This document shows positions 41,361 through 52,845 of a stretch of 64,000 nucleotides of DNA, in pieces (the first letter of the stretch is position 1; the number at the start of each line of letters is the position of its first letter). The DNA comes from Strongylocentrotus purpuratus (taxonomy: Eukaryota; Echinodermata; Echinoidea; Camarodonta; Strongylocentrotidae). The translations under genes and the position numbers were made by a program. Below the pieces are notes generated by a model. It ran no database searches and was not told the DNA's origin. It saw only the letters and a list, made by a program, of their open reading frames with translations. The stretch is from NCBI RefSeq assembly GCF_000002235.5, contig NW_022145529.1, positions 124,001 to 188,000 of the forward strand, written 5' to 3'.

Positions 41361-41929
41361 TCAAACAATGATAAAACAAACGTAATGTTATTTAAACATA
41401 TGTGTGGCTTACACCCAGTAAATAAGATCGATTGATCGATCTGTATTGAAAGCCATAAATATGTTTTAATAATTTTAAATTTCTCCCAGGAAGCATTACA
41501 TTTATAAAAGTAATGTTGTTAGGCGCCCTACAAAGAAAGTTATATAATGTATCCTTTGGTCAACAAGTAGAATTTGTAAATATTCTGGGGCAAGTTTCCC
41601 TTTAAATGCAGAAGTAAAAGAAAATATAATATTCTTTTAATAAATAAAATAAAGAAATTGTTGAGTTGGTAGAAGCAGAGAGATTAAACAATGATGGGTA
41701 AAATTCAGTTAATTTAAGTTGTTTGTATATTCTAAATTCATTAATGTGGCATCCCTCACACTGTCCTTAACGTGGATAAATGAGGATTTAGATCAGTTGA
41801 TTTCTGCTGTATGTGAGGTGAGAGGAGTCAAATTAACATAAAAACCTTTAATTTAGATTACCAGTTTGGGGGTCTGAAAGTAATGAAATTTAAATGGTTG
41901 ATTATGGCACTTATGCAATCTCTCTGAAA
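41361..41929. other. no feature recognised
   Basis: AT-rich spacer between the foldback and the next MITE. Confidence 0.3.
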
Positions 41930-42234
41930 TAGGCCATTTTCGTAATGTTACCAAATTTAATGCATAAGTCTTTGTGAAGTGCCTCAATACAAATTGTTTT
42001 ATTCACCTGATAGGAATAATAGTATTTCAATAGACAGAATCCGATCTGCATACATTAGTTGTTGCCAGGTTGGACAAACATTATGGATTGACCTACCTAG
42101 CAACACTTAATATATGTAGTTGCATTCTGACTATTGAAATACTATTGTTCCTATCAGGTGAATGAAATAATTTGTATTGAGGCACTTCACAAAGACTTAT
42201 GCATTAAATTTTGTTACATTACGAAAATGGCCTA
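41930..42234. mobile_element. palindromic MITE with TA-flanked ends
   Basis: 305 bp. Ends TAGGCCATTTTCGTAATGT and its complement ACATTACGAAAATGGCCTA, with inverted arms of about 125 bp on each side sharing AATGCATAAG and GTGCCTCAATACAAATT. TA at both ends would be the target duplication (Tc1/mariner-like, by inference). The right arm overlaps the start of the adjoining LINE frame. A half copy lies at 50447-50577. Confidence 0.8.
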
Positions 42235-45080
42235 TTGCGAAATGGACCTAGATATTGGAAACTGAATACTTCTAATCTCAGAGACAGCAATTTTAAGAGA
42301 GGAATCAGAAATATTATAACTAAATGTCTAAACAGTAATGAAAATTCAGATAATATGACATTGGAAATCTTAAAGATTAAATTAAGAGAATTCGTTCAGA
42401 AATTGATCATAGGTAAGTGTAAAAAGAAGGGAGAAAAAGAAAAATTAGAGATACAGTTGGCTAATTATGAACGTAATTTAGATAACCAACATGTTAACAC
42501 ATCAAAAGAAGCATATGTAAAAATGAAAGAAAATTTAGAGAGGTTATACAAAAACGAATGTAGGGGGGCTGGAATAAGGTCACGACTCAAATGGATAGAA
42601 GATGACACAAATACAAATCATTTTTTATCTCTTGAAAAGGAGAATGGTGAAAACACAATGATCACCCAATTGAAAGTGAAAGGGAAGAAAATGTTGTTAC
42701 TATAATCAACAGCATGTTTTAAGAGAGGTCAAACGATACTATGAAGATCTGTGCACAAGTAATTCTATTGACTCATACCGTATTTATTACGACTATGTGT
42801 TCTCACAAGAAGTGAAAGAGCTCAGTCAAGATGAAATACGGAAATGTGAGGGTACAATGAATATATCAGAGTGCAAAAGGCTGTTTTTTCCGTGAAGAGG
42901 AACAAAGCACCAGGCATGAACGGCCTACCTATCGAGTTCTATCAAATTTTCTGGGATGAAATATGTGAACTTCTAGTCAATGCATTCAATGAATCTATAA
43001 GGAAAGGACAGATGTCAAAGAAAAGGGCAAATCACATTGGTTTATAAAAAGGGGAACAGCGATGAGTTGAAAAAATGCAGACCGGTTACACTGCTAAATT
43101 GTGACTACAAAATAATTGCAACAGTTCTGGCCTTAAGAACACAACAGATTTTAGCAAGTGTTATCATGGAAACACAAGTAGGATATATTGAAGGCCATTG
43201 ACGGGGGTTTAACGTGATAATTGTGCACGATATGATTGTTGATATGCATGAGAAGACTCTTAAAGGAGCAATTATGATGGATGACTTCACCAAAGCTTTT
43301 GATTCCATTGATATACCTTTCAGAATGAAACGTTTGCAAAAGTTAAATTCTGGTGAGGAATTCCGGAACTGGGTCACGGTACTTTTCAAACAAATAGTAA
43401 GTTCAGTCATTGTTAATGGCCGGATAACAGAGCAGTTTCAAGTAGAGAGGGGAATTCGTCAAGGCTGTCCCATCTCCGCACTTTTGTTTGTCATTGAAGC
43501 CGATTCCTTTTCTAGCGAAATTCGTAAAATTATCATGTTATTATGTTTCAACGAAATCAGTGCATTTTGAGTTAAAGGTATTAATGCTGATGATACAACT
43601 TTCTGTGTGGGTGATGTCGGGTCATTAGCTGTAACTTTACATGAAATAGAAGACTTTGGAAAAGTGACGCGGGTCCTAATGTTTTGTTTTTTTTTAAATG
43701 CACTTTATGGATAGGTAAGAAAGATTAAACAAATGACCAAATTCCAGACATTGATTCGACATAGACAGAAAACCCAATAAAATATATTGGTTTTTTGTTT
43801 CATTCAATGAACAAATTGGGAAGATAAGTTGGCAAAAATGCAACGGCTTCAAGATAATTGGTGCAAGAGAAACTTAACACTTTTCGGTAGAGTGATGATT
43901 GTATAAAGATTGGCACTAGCCAAGTAGTGCAGGTGCATGTTTAATACAGTTCCACCATGATTATACAGAGTTTATATAAAATGTTTGTTTAATTCCTTTG
44001 GAACACAAGAGTAGAAAAGGTGAGAAGATGTGATGTTGTGAACAATTTTGCAATCGGTGGGCTGAAAATTGTTTATGTAGAAAATAAAGTGCTCAGTTGT
44101 ACGCTAATGTGGTTAGGGAGATTGGTTAATGGCATGAATGCTATGTGGGAAAAACTTGGAAATTATTGGTTTAATCGTTTCGGAAGTCTAAATTTGATAT
44201 TAAATTCAGTTTCAGTGATATAACGTCGATATATTTTTATAACCATCTGATACAGCAGGAAGGGGTTAATACACGATGTTGTTTTTTCTGGGAATTTTTT
44301 AAAAGGATGAATACAAAATGGAAAATATGTATTGAACTGAATTTATTACAAGTAAAAGAAAACAAATTGAGAGAATTTAATTGTAAAGTGTTGCATAAGT
44401 TATTGCCTGTGAAAAGAAATTTAGGTAAATGGAGAATTAGTGAAGATGCGAAATGCATTACTTGTCATGTAGATGAAGATATGATACATACCTTGGTTAC
44501 GTGTAAATTAAATAAGACCTTTTGGGCATATGTTATCTGGTTGATTAAAAAGTTTGTCTATGTGCTTCTGAACTAAAAAAAGAGACTAGAAGCTTACAAG
44601 AAATGAACTGGTAAACCTTTGTGTAGAATTCCTAATGTATTATTTGATTTTGATATGAATGTGAAATGAAAGTCTTCAGCTTATGAATAAATGCTATCGA
44701 AAGAAAGAAAAAGATTGTTTGAATGCGAAAAAGTATGTTGATATGGAACGACTGTAATAATATTGTTGACTTTATATTCATTTCTGATCTAAGTTGGGAA
44801 AACATATTTTTTGGAATAACATTAATTGCTTCAGGAAAGGAGCAATTGGTAAATATTTTTTTAAATTCTGATAAAGTATTTGATTTTCATGGGAAGTGAA
44901 AGGAATTCATCTATAACCGTGGATGAAATTAAACGTATTTTTCAAAGAAGATGAATCGGCAGAAAAGAATTTGGCATTGACGAGAGTTAAACTTCCCCAG
45001 CATCTAAGAAATTTGGGAAATGGAAGTTAGAGAAGAAGACAAAAAGGGAGAGGACTTTGGGACAGATTGGATGTTTTAAT
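42235..45080 (+). mobile_element. degraded Tx1/L1-like LINE (linker, RT, C-terminus)
   Basis: Plus-strand pieces in order: a Lys/Glu-rich linker with GIRSRLKWIEDDTNTNHFLS (42211-42705); RNKAPGMNGLPIEFYQIFWD (about 42900-42955); CRPVTLLNCDYKIIATVLAL (about 43076); MMDDFTKAFDSIDI and GIRQGCPISALLFVIEADSF (43214-43570); a YADD equivalent reading NADDTTF (about 43585); and a C-terminal zinc-finger-like block CITCHVDEDMIHTLVTC (44455-44510). Many stops and frameshifts lie between pieces. The 3' end is indistinct, near 45.0 kb. The MITE at 41930 adjoins its 5' side. Confidence 0.82.
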
Positions 45081-46599
45081 AAAGGAATAACTTATGTATA
45101 ATAATATGTTGAGAAATATGAAGATATAATTTTTAAAGAGTATCTAATTTTTATTCTGCAAAGAAGCGATGCTTGTTCTCGTTTTGGGGATGAAATAACT
45201 GTATATATTTAGTCTTAAACATTGTGAAGTTATGAAAAATGTATTTATGTTCTCGTTTATCAAATGATAAAAGAACTTTGTTATAATTTTGTTGGACTTT
45301 TGAAAAAAAATATATTCGACTGATACAAAAATCTGCAAATTTCTTGTAATATTTTAATAACACCTCTCTTACTTTCTTATACTCTTCGATCTTGTTTTTG
45401 ATTTCTTATCCGATAAGGAGTTCATAATTGATAACCTCGTATTCTAACTCAATCCGTTTCGGATTACCCTCTTTAACTTTCTTCCTATTCTATATTTGTG
45501 TCATTCTTCGTATTTTAAACTTTAAATAATCCCATCAAAAAATGGGCTCAAATTAATCGCATTCTTTTCCCAAAACGGCAAATTTACTTTTCAGGGTTTC
45601 CCATTATATTACATTAGATCATAGAGAAGCATTAAGCTTCCGTTGCCTGGTTTTTCTTTTTTAAACCTACAAAATATTTTAATCACCGAGCCGTCTGTCA
45701 ATATGGATGGAATAGTACATGTACTAGAATCTGATACAAAATCTTGATGCTCTTTAATCTTTAGTCATTAAATCTTTCCTTCTCGAAGTATATTTCTTAG
45801 ATCCAGAATCATGATTGCGCTCATATCAATCATTTTTTCTATAAACAGAGCATGGACAAAAATTCATTTTTGAGGCACCTTGTCGATGGGGGTAAGTCAT
45901 GGATATTCTCAACTCTTTGTTAGGTGTCCTGTACATGAGACCAAAAATTCGTTTGCTCTGAAAATATGTTTGGTGCATTAATTAATGTTCAACCAAATTA
46001 ATGGTTTTTGCTCTATTTCGATGTGAACAAGAACATATCGACCTCCTGGTTCCGGAATTGATCCTTTCATAACATAATCAGAATTCAGAACCATTTCGAA
46101 TGAAAATAAATATTCCCTAACCACAGTTTAGCCCACGTGTAAAGTGAATATCTCCTATTATTTGATTTCTCAAAAAAAATACCTTTCATGCTTCAGGCCT
46201 CACGTCATATAGAATGGAAAAGTGAAAATACCTTACATTGACTTAAATACTAAGCTTACTCTCCCTTGTCCATGACATTTGAAAAGGAAAATGAAAGAGG
46301 AAACGTTTATCTCTACTTCACATACACATTGGTGAAGGAGTCTAACTGCAAATGTATGACGTTAAGTTTCTCCGGAAATATGATTCTACTTTTTACCAGT
46401 CATATTGTGCTTAAAAAAATCCTCAACATTTACAAGCCCGGTGACTGTGTTGCCTTTATCATTTTAGTTTTAGTACTCTCTTGTCCGTCTGATTTAGGGA
46501 GAAAATCCCTTCTCCCTTTCATTTTTTAATTTTTCAAAAATTATTCTTCCTCTTCTTTTCCACCCTTTAATTATATCCTCCCCTTCATTCTTTTGTTTT
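45081..46599. other. no feature recognised
   Basis: AT-rich sequence upstream of the lectin gene. No conserved frame is recognised. Confidence 0.3.
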
Positions 46600-46675
46600 C
46601 CCCTTTTTCTTTTTCTTCTTCTTCTTCTTCTTCTTCTTCTTCTTCTTCTTCTTCTTCTTCTTCTTCTTCTTCTAC
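46600..46675. repeat. (TTC)n microsatellite
   Basis: About 22 uninterrupted TTC copies (46607-46672) about 400 bp upstream of the lectin gene TATA box. It gives a poly-Ser frame that is not a protein. Confidence 0.9.
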
Positions 46676-47056
46676 TTCATCTTTTTTTTCTACTTTTGTT
46701 TCTTCCTCACCATCTTTTCATCAGCACTGTAATTTATACCCCTCTTTTGTTATTTATTGTAATTGTAATGTTACATTTGCGCTTTTATGTATACAGTGTT
46801 TCGTGTCTACATTTTAATACACAGGTGCATAACCAAACCAAAACCAAAACCAGAAAGTTGTATTTCCCTTAATTTTTCTTTGAATTGTTATGCTTTACTG
46901 CTCAGCAAAGATAAAGATCCGGGATAGAGATTTAACTCATTGTCAAGATTAGTATTTTACCTACCCTTAAAAGGGCGTGTATGCGCGCGTTATTTTCTTG
47001 TTCTTTTTTGTGTGTCTGAGGCGGGCGCGCACGTCCTAATGGCGTACGAGTTGAGA

Positions 47057-47063
47057 TATAAAG
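47057..47063 (+). promoter_or_regulatory. TATA box of the lectin gene
   Basis: TATAAAG lies about 250 bp upstream of the signal-peptide ATG. Transcription would be expected to start near 47085-47095, giving a 5' UTR of about 220 nt. A GC-rich stretch GGCGGGCGCGCACGTC precedes it at about 47020. Inferred from position and consensus. Confidence 0.5.
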
Positions 47064-47309
47064 ACAGGGAGGATAGTCCAGGCAGTATATTAGTAAGAGG
47101 CAAGAACTTGTAAGAGGAGGAGCCAGGGAGTTGAGCAACGAGAATATCACAGAAAGACAGACCAGGATCAGTAGAGCACAGAACGAAGGAAAAGAAGATA
47201 CAAAATAAGAAATAGAATAATTGTTACTACTTCGAAGAAGGAGAAGGCGGAGAAGAAGAAGAAGAGGAAAAAGATTCTGATAAAATTGGAAGACTTATGA
47301 CTCTCTAAG

Positions 47310-47397
47310 ATGATTTGGAAAAAGCAAGTTGCTATTTTCTTCTGCGTCGCTTTCATCTGTGATGTACCAACGTCATCAGCAACTGCACCATTGATAG
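47310..47397 (+). CDS. exon 1 of SUEL-type lectin gene: signal peptide
   Basis: 29 codons plus one base from the ATG at 47310. The peptide MIWKKQVAIFFCVAFICDVP is a textbook secretion signal: two lysines, a hydrophobic core, then TSSATAP with a likely cleavage after Ala. The donor ATAG|GTATGA follows base 47397, leaving phase 1. The next exon in phase is the lectin exon at 62031, 14.6 kb downstream (G + TT makes Val). The pairing is inferred from phase, orientation and the matching secreted character; no other plus-strand exon is seen between. A TATA box lies upstream. Confidence 0.75.
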
Positions 47398-47689
47398 GTA
47401 TGATCATACAAATAAGTTATATTCAACTTTACGAATTTAAAATATTTATATTTTAATAAGGTTTCTGTTTTTGTCTCTCGAAGACTTATAATTTATGTTT
47501 GATTATACCGCACAAATATCCCCACTCTCGCTCCCCCCCCCCCCCCCCCTCTCACTCTCGATCGTTCACACTAATTGTTAGTCATTGTTGGGCATAGATG
47601 AGCATAGTGTTTCAGAAATGATGACAAGAATGTTAGAATGATCCGAATGCTTTTTGTATTTTTGTTTCCTTGTTTGAGCAGGCGCGGAT

Positions 47690-48105
47690 CCAGGGGGGGG
47701 GGGGCGAGCGGGCCTTGCCCCCCCCCCCGCAAAAAAAGAGAGAAGGAAAGAAGGGAAAGAGGGAAAGAGGAGAGAAAGGGAAAGAAAGAAGTAGAGGAAG
47801 AAGAAAAGAAAAGGGGAATAAGAAGAAGAAGATCGAGGGGGCCGAAAGGGCCTTGCCTCCCAGGCTGTTGCCTCGCCCCCCCCCCCCCCGCATCAAGAAA
47901 ATAAGAGAGAAGGAAGGAAAGGAAAAGGAAAAAAAGAGATAAAGGAAAAATGAGGAGGAAGAAAAAAAAAGAAGGGGATATCAGATGCAATTTCCCGCCA
48001 ACTAGTTGTGAATCGTGGGGGGGGGGGGCAAAATGCCTTTGCCTCCCCCTTCCCGCCCCCGCAAAATAAGAAAGAGAGAAGGGAGGAAAAGGGAAAGAGG
48101 AGAGC
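47690..48105. repeat. polypurine/poly-C unit array (three units)
   Basis: Each unit is a G-run, then GGCCTTGCCTCCC or similar, a C-run, GCAAAA, and a long GA-rich purine tract. Units begin near 47695, 47838 and 48018. The second and third are linked by CAGATGCAATTTCCCGCCAAC, a near match to words in the array at 52.9-54.1 kb. Confidence 0.8.
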
Positions 48106-48194
48106 TAATAGGGAACATCGGGGGAGGGGGGGGGGACTGGTGTACTGATAGGGGGAGGGGACTTGAGGGAATACAATTCCTGATTTATTTTTTA

Positions 48195-48500
48195 TTCCAT
48201 ACGGTGATTTAATGATGCTGAAATGACATAGTTTTCCGAGATTTTACTTTAATTTAAACTTTTTTATGCGCTTGTTGGAAATGACAAATTCCTACATTTA
48301 CGGTATGCCTATGCTTATTGTGATGCCTACATGTCAGGGCCCACGGAACGGCGGGGATCGGGAGCCTCGAGCCCCCCCCCCCCCCCCCACTCAACTTTTT
48401 TGAAAAAGTATATTAAAGAGAAATAGAAAGAAAGAGAGCAAGAAAGAAAGTATAGTTAACTGCTAGTGTCACAAAATAATGAGGTATCAAAATATACTCA
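48195..48500. repeat. repeat family copy 1 (also at 56.0 and 60.3 kb)
   Basis: Shared blocks in order: GATGCTGAAATGACAT, TTTTCCG, TTTTTATGCG(C/T)TTGTTGGAAA, a C-run (48371-48388), AAAGTATATTAAAGAGAAAT and a purine stretch, then CTCATCTGAC. The same order recurs at 56030-56640 and 60340-60690. Confidence 0.75.
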
Positions 48501-48641
48501 TCTGACGGCAATCCCCCCCCCCCCAAAAAAAAAAAAAAAAAAAAAACGCTGGCCAGAAAGAAAAAAAAAAAGAGAGGAAGAGGACGTAAAAAGAAAAAGG
48601 AGCAAACAAAGAATATTTGTTGATATACAAAAAAAAGAATT

Positions 48642-49380
48642 AGGAGTCGAGAACGGTACAACGAAACGTCTTCTTTCTATAATAATGTAATGAAACGTCA
48701 AAGCTTCCGCGCTTCGCGCAAGAGGGGGAAGGGGACTTAGTTAAGAGTCGAGAAAGGTACAAAGAATTTTCTTCTTTCTCCAATGATTTATTGAAACGTA
48801 AAAGCTTCCGCGCTTTGCGCGGGAGGGGGAAAAAACTTAATCCAGACAAGGATTAAGAGTCGAGAACGGTACAGCGAATCGTCTTCTATCTCTAATAATT
48901 TAATGAACGTCAATGCTTCCGCGCTTCGCGCAGGATGGGGAAGGGGACTGAGTCAAGAGTCGAGAAAGGTACATAGAATAGTCTTCTTTCTTTAATAATT
49001 TAATAAAACGTCAGAGCTGCCGCGCTTCGTGCGGAAGGGGGAAAACTGAGTGCAGACAAGGATTAAGTGTTTAGAACCGTACAACGAATCGTCTTCTTTC
49101 TCTAATAATTTAATGAAACGTCGTAGCTACCGCGCTTCGCGCAGGAGGGGGAAGGGGACTGAGTTAAGAGTCGAGATAGGTAACAAGAATATTCTTCTTT
49201 CTCTAATGATTTATTGAAACGTAAAAGCTTCCGCGCTTCGCGCGGGCGGGAAAAAAACTTAATCCAAACAAGGATTAAGAGTCGAGAATATTATAATGAA
49301 TCGTCTTCTTTCTCTAATAATTTAATAAAACGTCAAAGCTTCTTCGCTTCGCGGAGGAGGGAGGAGGAAACTCGCCCCTC
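48642..49380. repeat. higher-order tandem array of alternating A and B monomers
   Basis: Seven monomers begin with AAGAGTCGAGA or a variant near 48642, 48745, 48855, 48954, 49064, 49166 and 49277. Odd monomers are about 100 bp and end GGGGACTGAGTT; even ones are about 110 bp and end CAGACAAGGATT or similar. So the real period is an A+B dimer of about 212 bp, 3.5 times. All contain TCTTCTTTCT, AATAATTTAAT and the hairpin word CCGCGCTTCGCGC. A diverged fragment is at 60296-60350. Confidence 0.88.
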
Positions 49381-50168
49381 CCTGCACCCACCCCTCCCTC
49401 ATAACGTCACTGCTGATCACCATTATGTGCCAATATTTGGCTTGCATAATCTCAAACGTGCCCCCCCCTAAGAAATCCTGGATCCGCGCCTATGTTTGGT
49501 TTGGTTTGTTGATTATAATGATTATGACAAAACTTTCACAGGTGGAGCATATGGTGCCGCTATATTTCAGTTCCTTTATTGTTTGTCATGGTTGCTGAGC
49601 ACCTTCGCGATGTTACTTTTTATTTGATTTATTTAATTTGTTTTTTTGTTACATTTTTATTCATGGTCTTTTTCTAAAGTTACAAACTAATTATAACATT
49701 ACTATTGATAAAAATAAATAATATAATTGAAACATCATCAACGTAGAATACTTACAATACTAACCTTTATTGAAGTAATCATGAAGAAGGATTACCACGC
49801 CTCAAGCTTAGGCTATGTGGCAATCCTGTATAAAACTTAATAATTACTATATACAAAATTGATGTTAGGGATTGGAGAGAAAAGATATATAATAATAATA
49901 GCTAGTTCTTATATAGCGTTTTTCAGGGCCAAAGGCCAGGCTCTCAAGGCGCTTTACAGATATACATATTATTACCCCGGTCATCGGATACAGGCTTACC
50001 CGCACACAATGTATGCACATTTTTCACCCTGGGGAGTATTCCAGCCAGGCATCATTTTTAAAAGCGCACACTTGCTTATTTAAGCACTATTAGCTTTCGC
50101 ATCCTACCGGTACCCATTTTACACCTAGGTGGAGAATAGCAAATGTAGATCAATGTCAAAGGACATTA

Positions 50169-50640
50169 GGGCGCTTTAGCAACGCGACGGAAGGCAAAGA
50201 CGACGGGAGAAATCATTCGACCGAGATCGTTCTGTACTATTATATGCTCCCGTCTTCATTTTGTAACCTGTATAAAAGGCGCTTTTGCAAACACGACGGT
50301 AGACAAAAACGAGAATAACCGAGCTAAATAATCAATCTGCGCATGTGCGAACCTGAATTTTCTCCGTCTTGTTGATTTTCACGACCGTTCTCAGCTATAA
50401 TAGCATTCGTTCCATAAACTCGACGGAAGAGTTGTATCGCCGTACAATAGACCATTTTCGTAATGTAACCAAACATAATGCATAAGTTTTTGTTAAGTGC
50501 CTCAATACAAATTATTTCATTCACCTGATATTAAGAATAAAAGTATTTCAATAGACAGAATCCGAACTGCATACATTATTTGATCTTGGTTGAGTAAATT
50601 CTCCCGTCCTCTTTGCCTTCCATCGCGTTGCTAAAGCGCC
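50169..50640. mobile_element. Harbinger-like MITE inserted in the SINE
   Basis: 472 bp. Ends GGGCGCTTTAGCAACGCGA and TCGCGTTGCTAAAGCGCC, inverted over about 60 bp with mismatches. Flanked by TTA on both sides (50166-50168, 50641-50643), the PIF/Harbinger target duplication. Removing it and one TTA rejoins the SINE. A half copy of the 41930-type MITE (50447-50577) sits inside. Confidence 0.85.
50447..50577. mobile_element. half copy of the 41930-type MITE
   Basis: TAGACCATTTTCGTAATGTA to GCATACATTA matches the left arm of the MITE at 41930-42234. The right arm is absent. Nested within the Harbinger-like MITE. Confidence 0.75.
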
Positions 50641-50877
50641 TTACTAGTGCCGCGGTTGGACTTGAACCGCGGACCTTGTGATCCACAGTCCGGTGACATA
50701 TCCACTCGTCCACGACACCTCTATATAAACAGACGACAGCTAAAGATAGAGCGATACAGGTGATGGCTAGTAATATTATATGCTGAAAAGGAGATAACGA
50801 GATGGCGGAAGTGAGGAATGAAAGTCCGGGAGGTACAGATTTAGAGAATGGCGGGACAGAAAGAAAAGAGAGAGGGA

Positions 50878-50949
50878 AAGACGGAGAAAGAGAGAGAGAG
50901 AGAGAGACAGAGACAGAGATAGAGACAGACAGAGAGAGAAAGACACAAC

Positions 50950-50980
<31 letters not shown>

Positions 50981-50985
50981 CACGT
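50878..50985. repeat. (GA)n microsatellite
   Basis: AGAGAG/ACAGAG tract; frames on either strand are repeat translations. Confidence 0.9.
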
Positions 50986-51023
50986 AATAATTCATTTGCG
51001 TTTGAAGTTATCATACTGATTAA

Positions 51024-52444
51024 AGGTAATACAAAGTTTTGGTATGGGGTCATGAATTTGGTTCAAATGAACATATTGGGAGCTATATTATGCGATTTTA
51101 CAATATTCAATAATCGTTGTCGCGGTTGAAATCGAGTCTAAAGTGATGAAATTGTAAATTATAGCTCCCTCTCAAGACTGATATTACTTAAGCTTTAAAA
51201 CAATATTTCTTGACTACAATAGACCGATTTTCTACTCCCGTTTGGAAACTTAATATAAACTGCATATTCTGAGATCTTCATGGTCACAGCTACCATTAAA
51301 GTGCGGGTTCATAGAAAATTACAAGTATGGCAAAGAGCGTATTACTAGAAACTGGTAAGCTAACAGGTGGCCATCATGCAAGTTTTCGGTCAATTACATA
51401 TCGGGTGATTTATAAAAATACAAATAAAACAACCTCCATAGCATCTGGGATATGCGTTAGATTCGCCGGAAAAATAACAATGTTTTAATGCCGTCACAAT
51501 ATGAACCAACCCTGCCCAAGCAGACGACATCCCATAAAGAATGAACATAATTGCAATGCTTTTATTTTTCAAATGATAATGAGTTTAGTGTATACAAATG
51601 TGATGGAATCTTACACCATTCAAAAGGGGATATGACCCTCATTCTGATAACTATATTCTTTTGTTTGTAAATAAACAGGATAGGGGTAAATGAACAATAA
51701 AAAAAAAAACACTTTCAAATTAAAAAACCTCCGGAATAATAGCATGGACGTCATTTGTTCCCTCTTGAAACGCTGAACATGCCTGGGTGTATGCAGCTGA
51801 AAATACAATGGCGTCCTATTTTGTTTACAAGCGACGGATTCCTTTTTTCTTTTTATCCTTGCATTTTTCATCAAAATGATACCATGCACAGGGTTTAGAG
51901 TGAGGCAATAGATTAAACATTTCGCATGAGGGTATTGAAGTAAGAGAAATAACTGAAGAAAAGATGACAAAACAGGCACTGAAATTGTGTGAGATGTCAT
52001 GGGACATCGTCTGCTTGTGCACATCATGTTCAACATGTGACGTCATATCTCAGCAGCGACCGGAGAGCTTTTCATGTGCTATGTCGGGGATGTATCTAAG
52101 CGTTTTTTAATTGTTAATAATCATTACTTCGAATGTTTCCAAGCATTGGCTTTTGATAACCTTGGCCAATCAAAGTGTCACTTTTGCAATAATGACATTA
52201 AAGTTAGTTTTTTTAAATCAATGAACCTTCTATTTAAATGGCCTTAGGCGCTATTTCAAATATTTGAAATTTACCGGGAGCACGGGTAAATTTTTGATTA
52301 TTCAATTTCTCTAAAGCAGAAGTGTTTTAGGGGCTATATTTTCTGGTGCTAAGAATACATCCACAGGGGCATCGAAATATATCAAAACTTTTAAAAATTA
52401 CTATCCATCCAATTATCAAAATTTTCCAAAACTTCGCAATACCT
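51024..52444. mobile_element. TTAA-flanked element, long form
   Basis: Begins AGGTAATACAAAG (after the first A) and ends GCAATACCT, with TTAA at 51020-51023 and 52445-52448. Its left 260 bp and right 210 bp match the short copy at 62624-63117. About 920 bp in the middle (about 51290-52225) has no counterpart there. Two minus-strand frames in that middle (51390-51572, hydrophobic; 51620-52036) are unrecognised. It is either a fuller element with the short copy as its deletion derivative, or a copy that took an insertion. Confidence 0.75.
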
Positions 52445-52529
52445 TTAAGGAGGTACTTTTTTTGCGGCTGGCATATATGAATAGAGAGAAGAGTGTGACC
52501 TGACAACATCTGGTAGTGATTTTCATATG

Positions 52530-52740
52530 TCAGAGACGGTGTGACCGCGTAGAATGTTACCCGCACCGATCGTCCGCCTATTAGGGATCGATCGAGAGCG
52601 GACGATCGGTGCGGATTTTATCCGCGCAGAATGTCCGTGTCGGACATTCCGTGCGCGCCTCAAATGTCCGACGGACAATCTGTGCGGAAGAGGTCTCGCA
52701 CCAATAGTCCGCCTGCCGCACCGAATGTCCGTACTCTAGT
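52530..52740. repeat. cluster of GTCCG palindromes
   Basis: CCGCACCGATCGTCCGC (52561-52577) and GCGGACGATCGGTGCGG (52598-52614) are a perfect 17-bp inverted pair with a 20-nt loop. GTCCGTGTCGGAC and GTCCGACGGAC words follow. A related cluster at 57095-57215 ends with GCGCGGTCACACCGG, inverted relative to GGTGTGACCGCG at about 52540. Confidence 0.8.
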
Positions 52741-52845
52741 CCACATATTCAATACAAGTATAAGTATGCTTAATGAATGAAACGACTGGATAACCCATAT
52801 TCAGCTTTGCCAGCTAGCTAGGGATGACACTACAGGTCTTCCCGG

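Larger units (their letters stand above)
47679..49492. mobile_element. hAT-like composite element holding the poly-G and A/B arrays
   Basis: Left end CAGGCGCGGATCCAGG (47679), right end CCTGGATCCGCGCCTA (49492): inverted over 15 bases, the outermost pair mismatched. Flanks TGTTTGAG and TGTTTGGT agree at 6 of 8 positions, consistent with a decayed 8-bp duplication. Inside lie three polypurine/poly-C units (47695-48100), a repeat-family copy (48195-48500) and the tandem array at 48642-49380. No transposase. Alternatively it is a chance pairing of two ends of a common family. Confidence 0.6.
49889..50719 (-). mobile_element. tRNA-derived SINE split by a MITE
   Basis: Read on the minus strand from 50719. 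A 73-nt tRNA-like head (50647-50719) has an A box TGGACGAGTGG (50702-50712) and a perfect B box GGTTCAAGTCC (50658-50668). The body runs through GGTGTAAAATGGGTACCGG and AAAGCGCCTTGAGAGCC to the end CGCTATATAAGAACTAGC with a short (ATT)n tail at about 49889-49900. Without the MITE at 50169-50640 the SINE is about 355 bp. The acceptor ends can pair, but the anticodon stem (loop reads CTGTGGA) does not, so it is not a working tRNA. Confidence 0.8.

Noticed and set aside
50647-50719. A functional tRNA gene on the minus strand
   Set aside because: A and B boxes are good, but the anticodon stem does not pair and the sequence continues into a SINE body.
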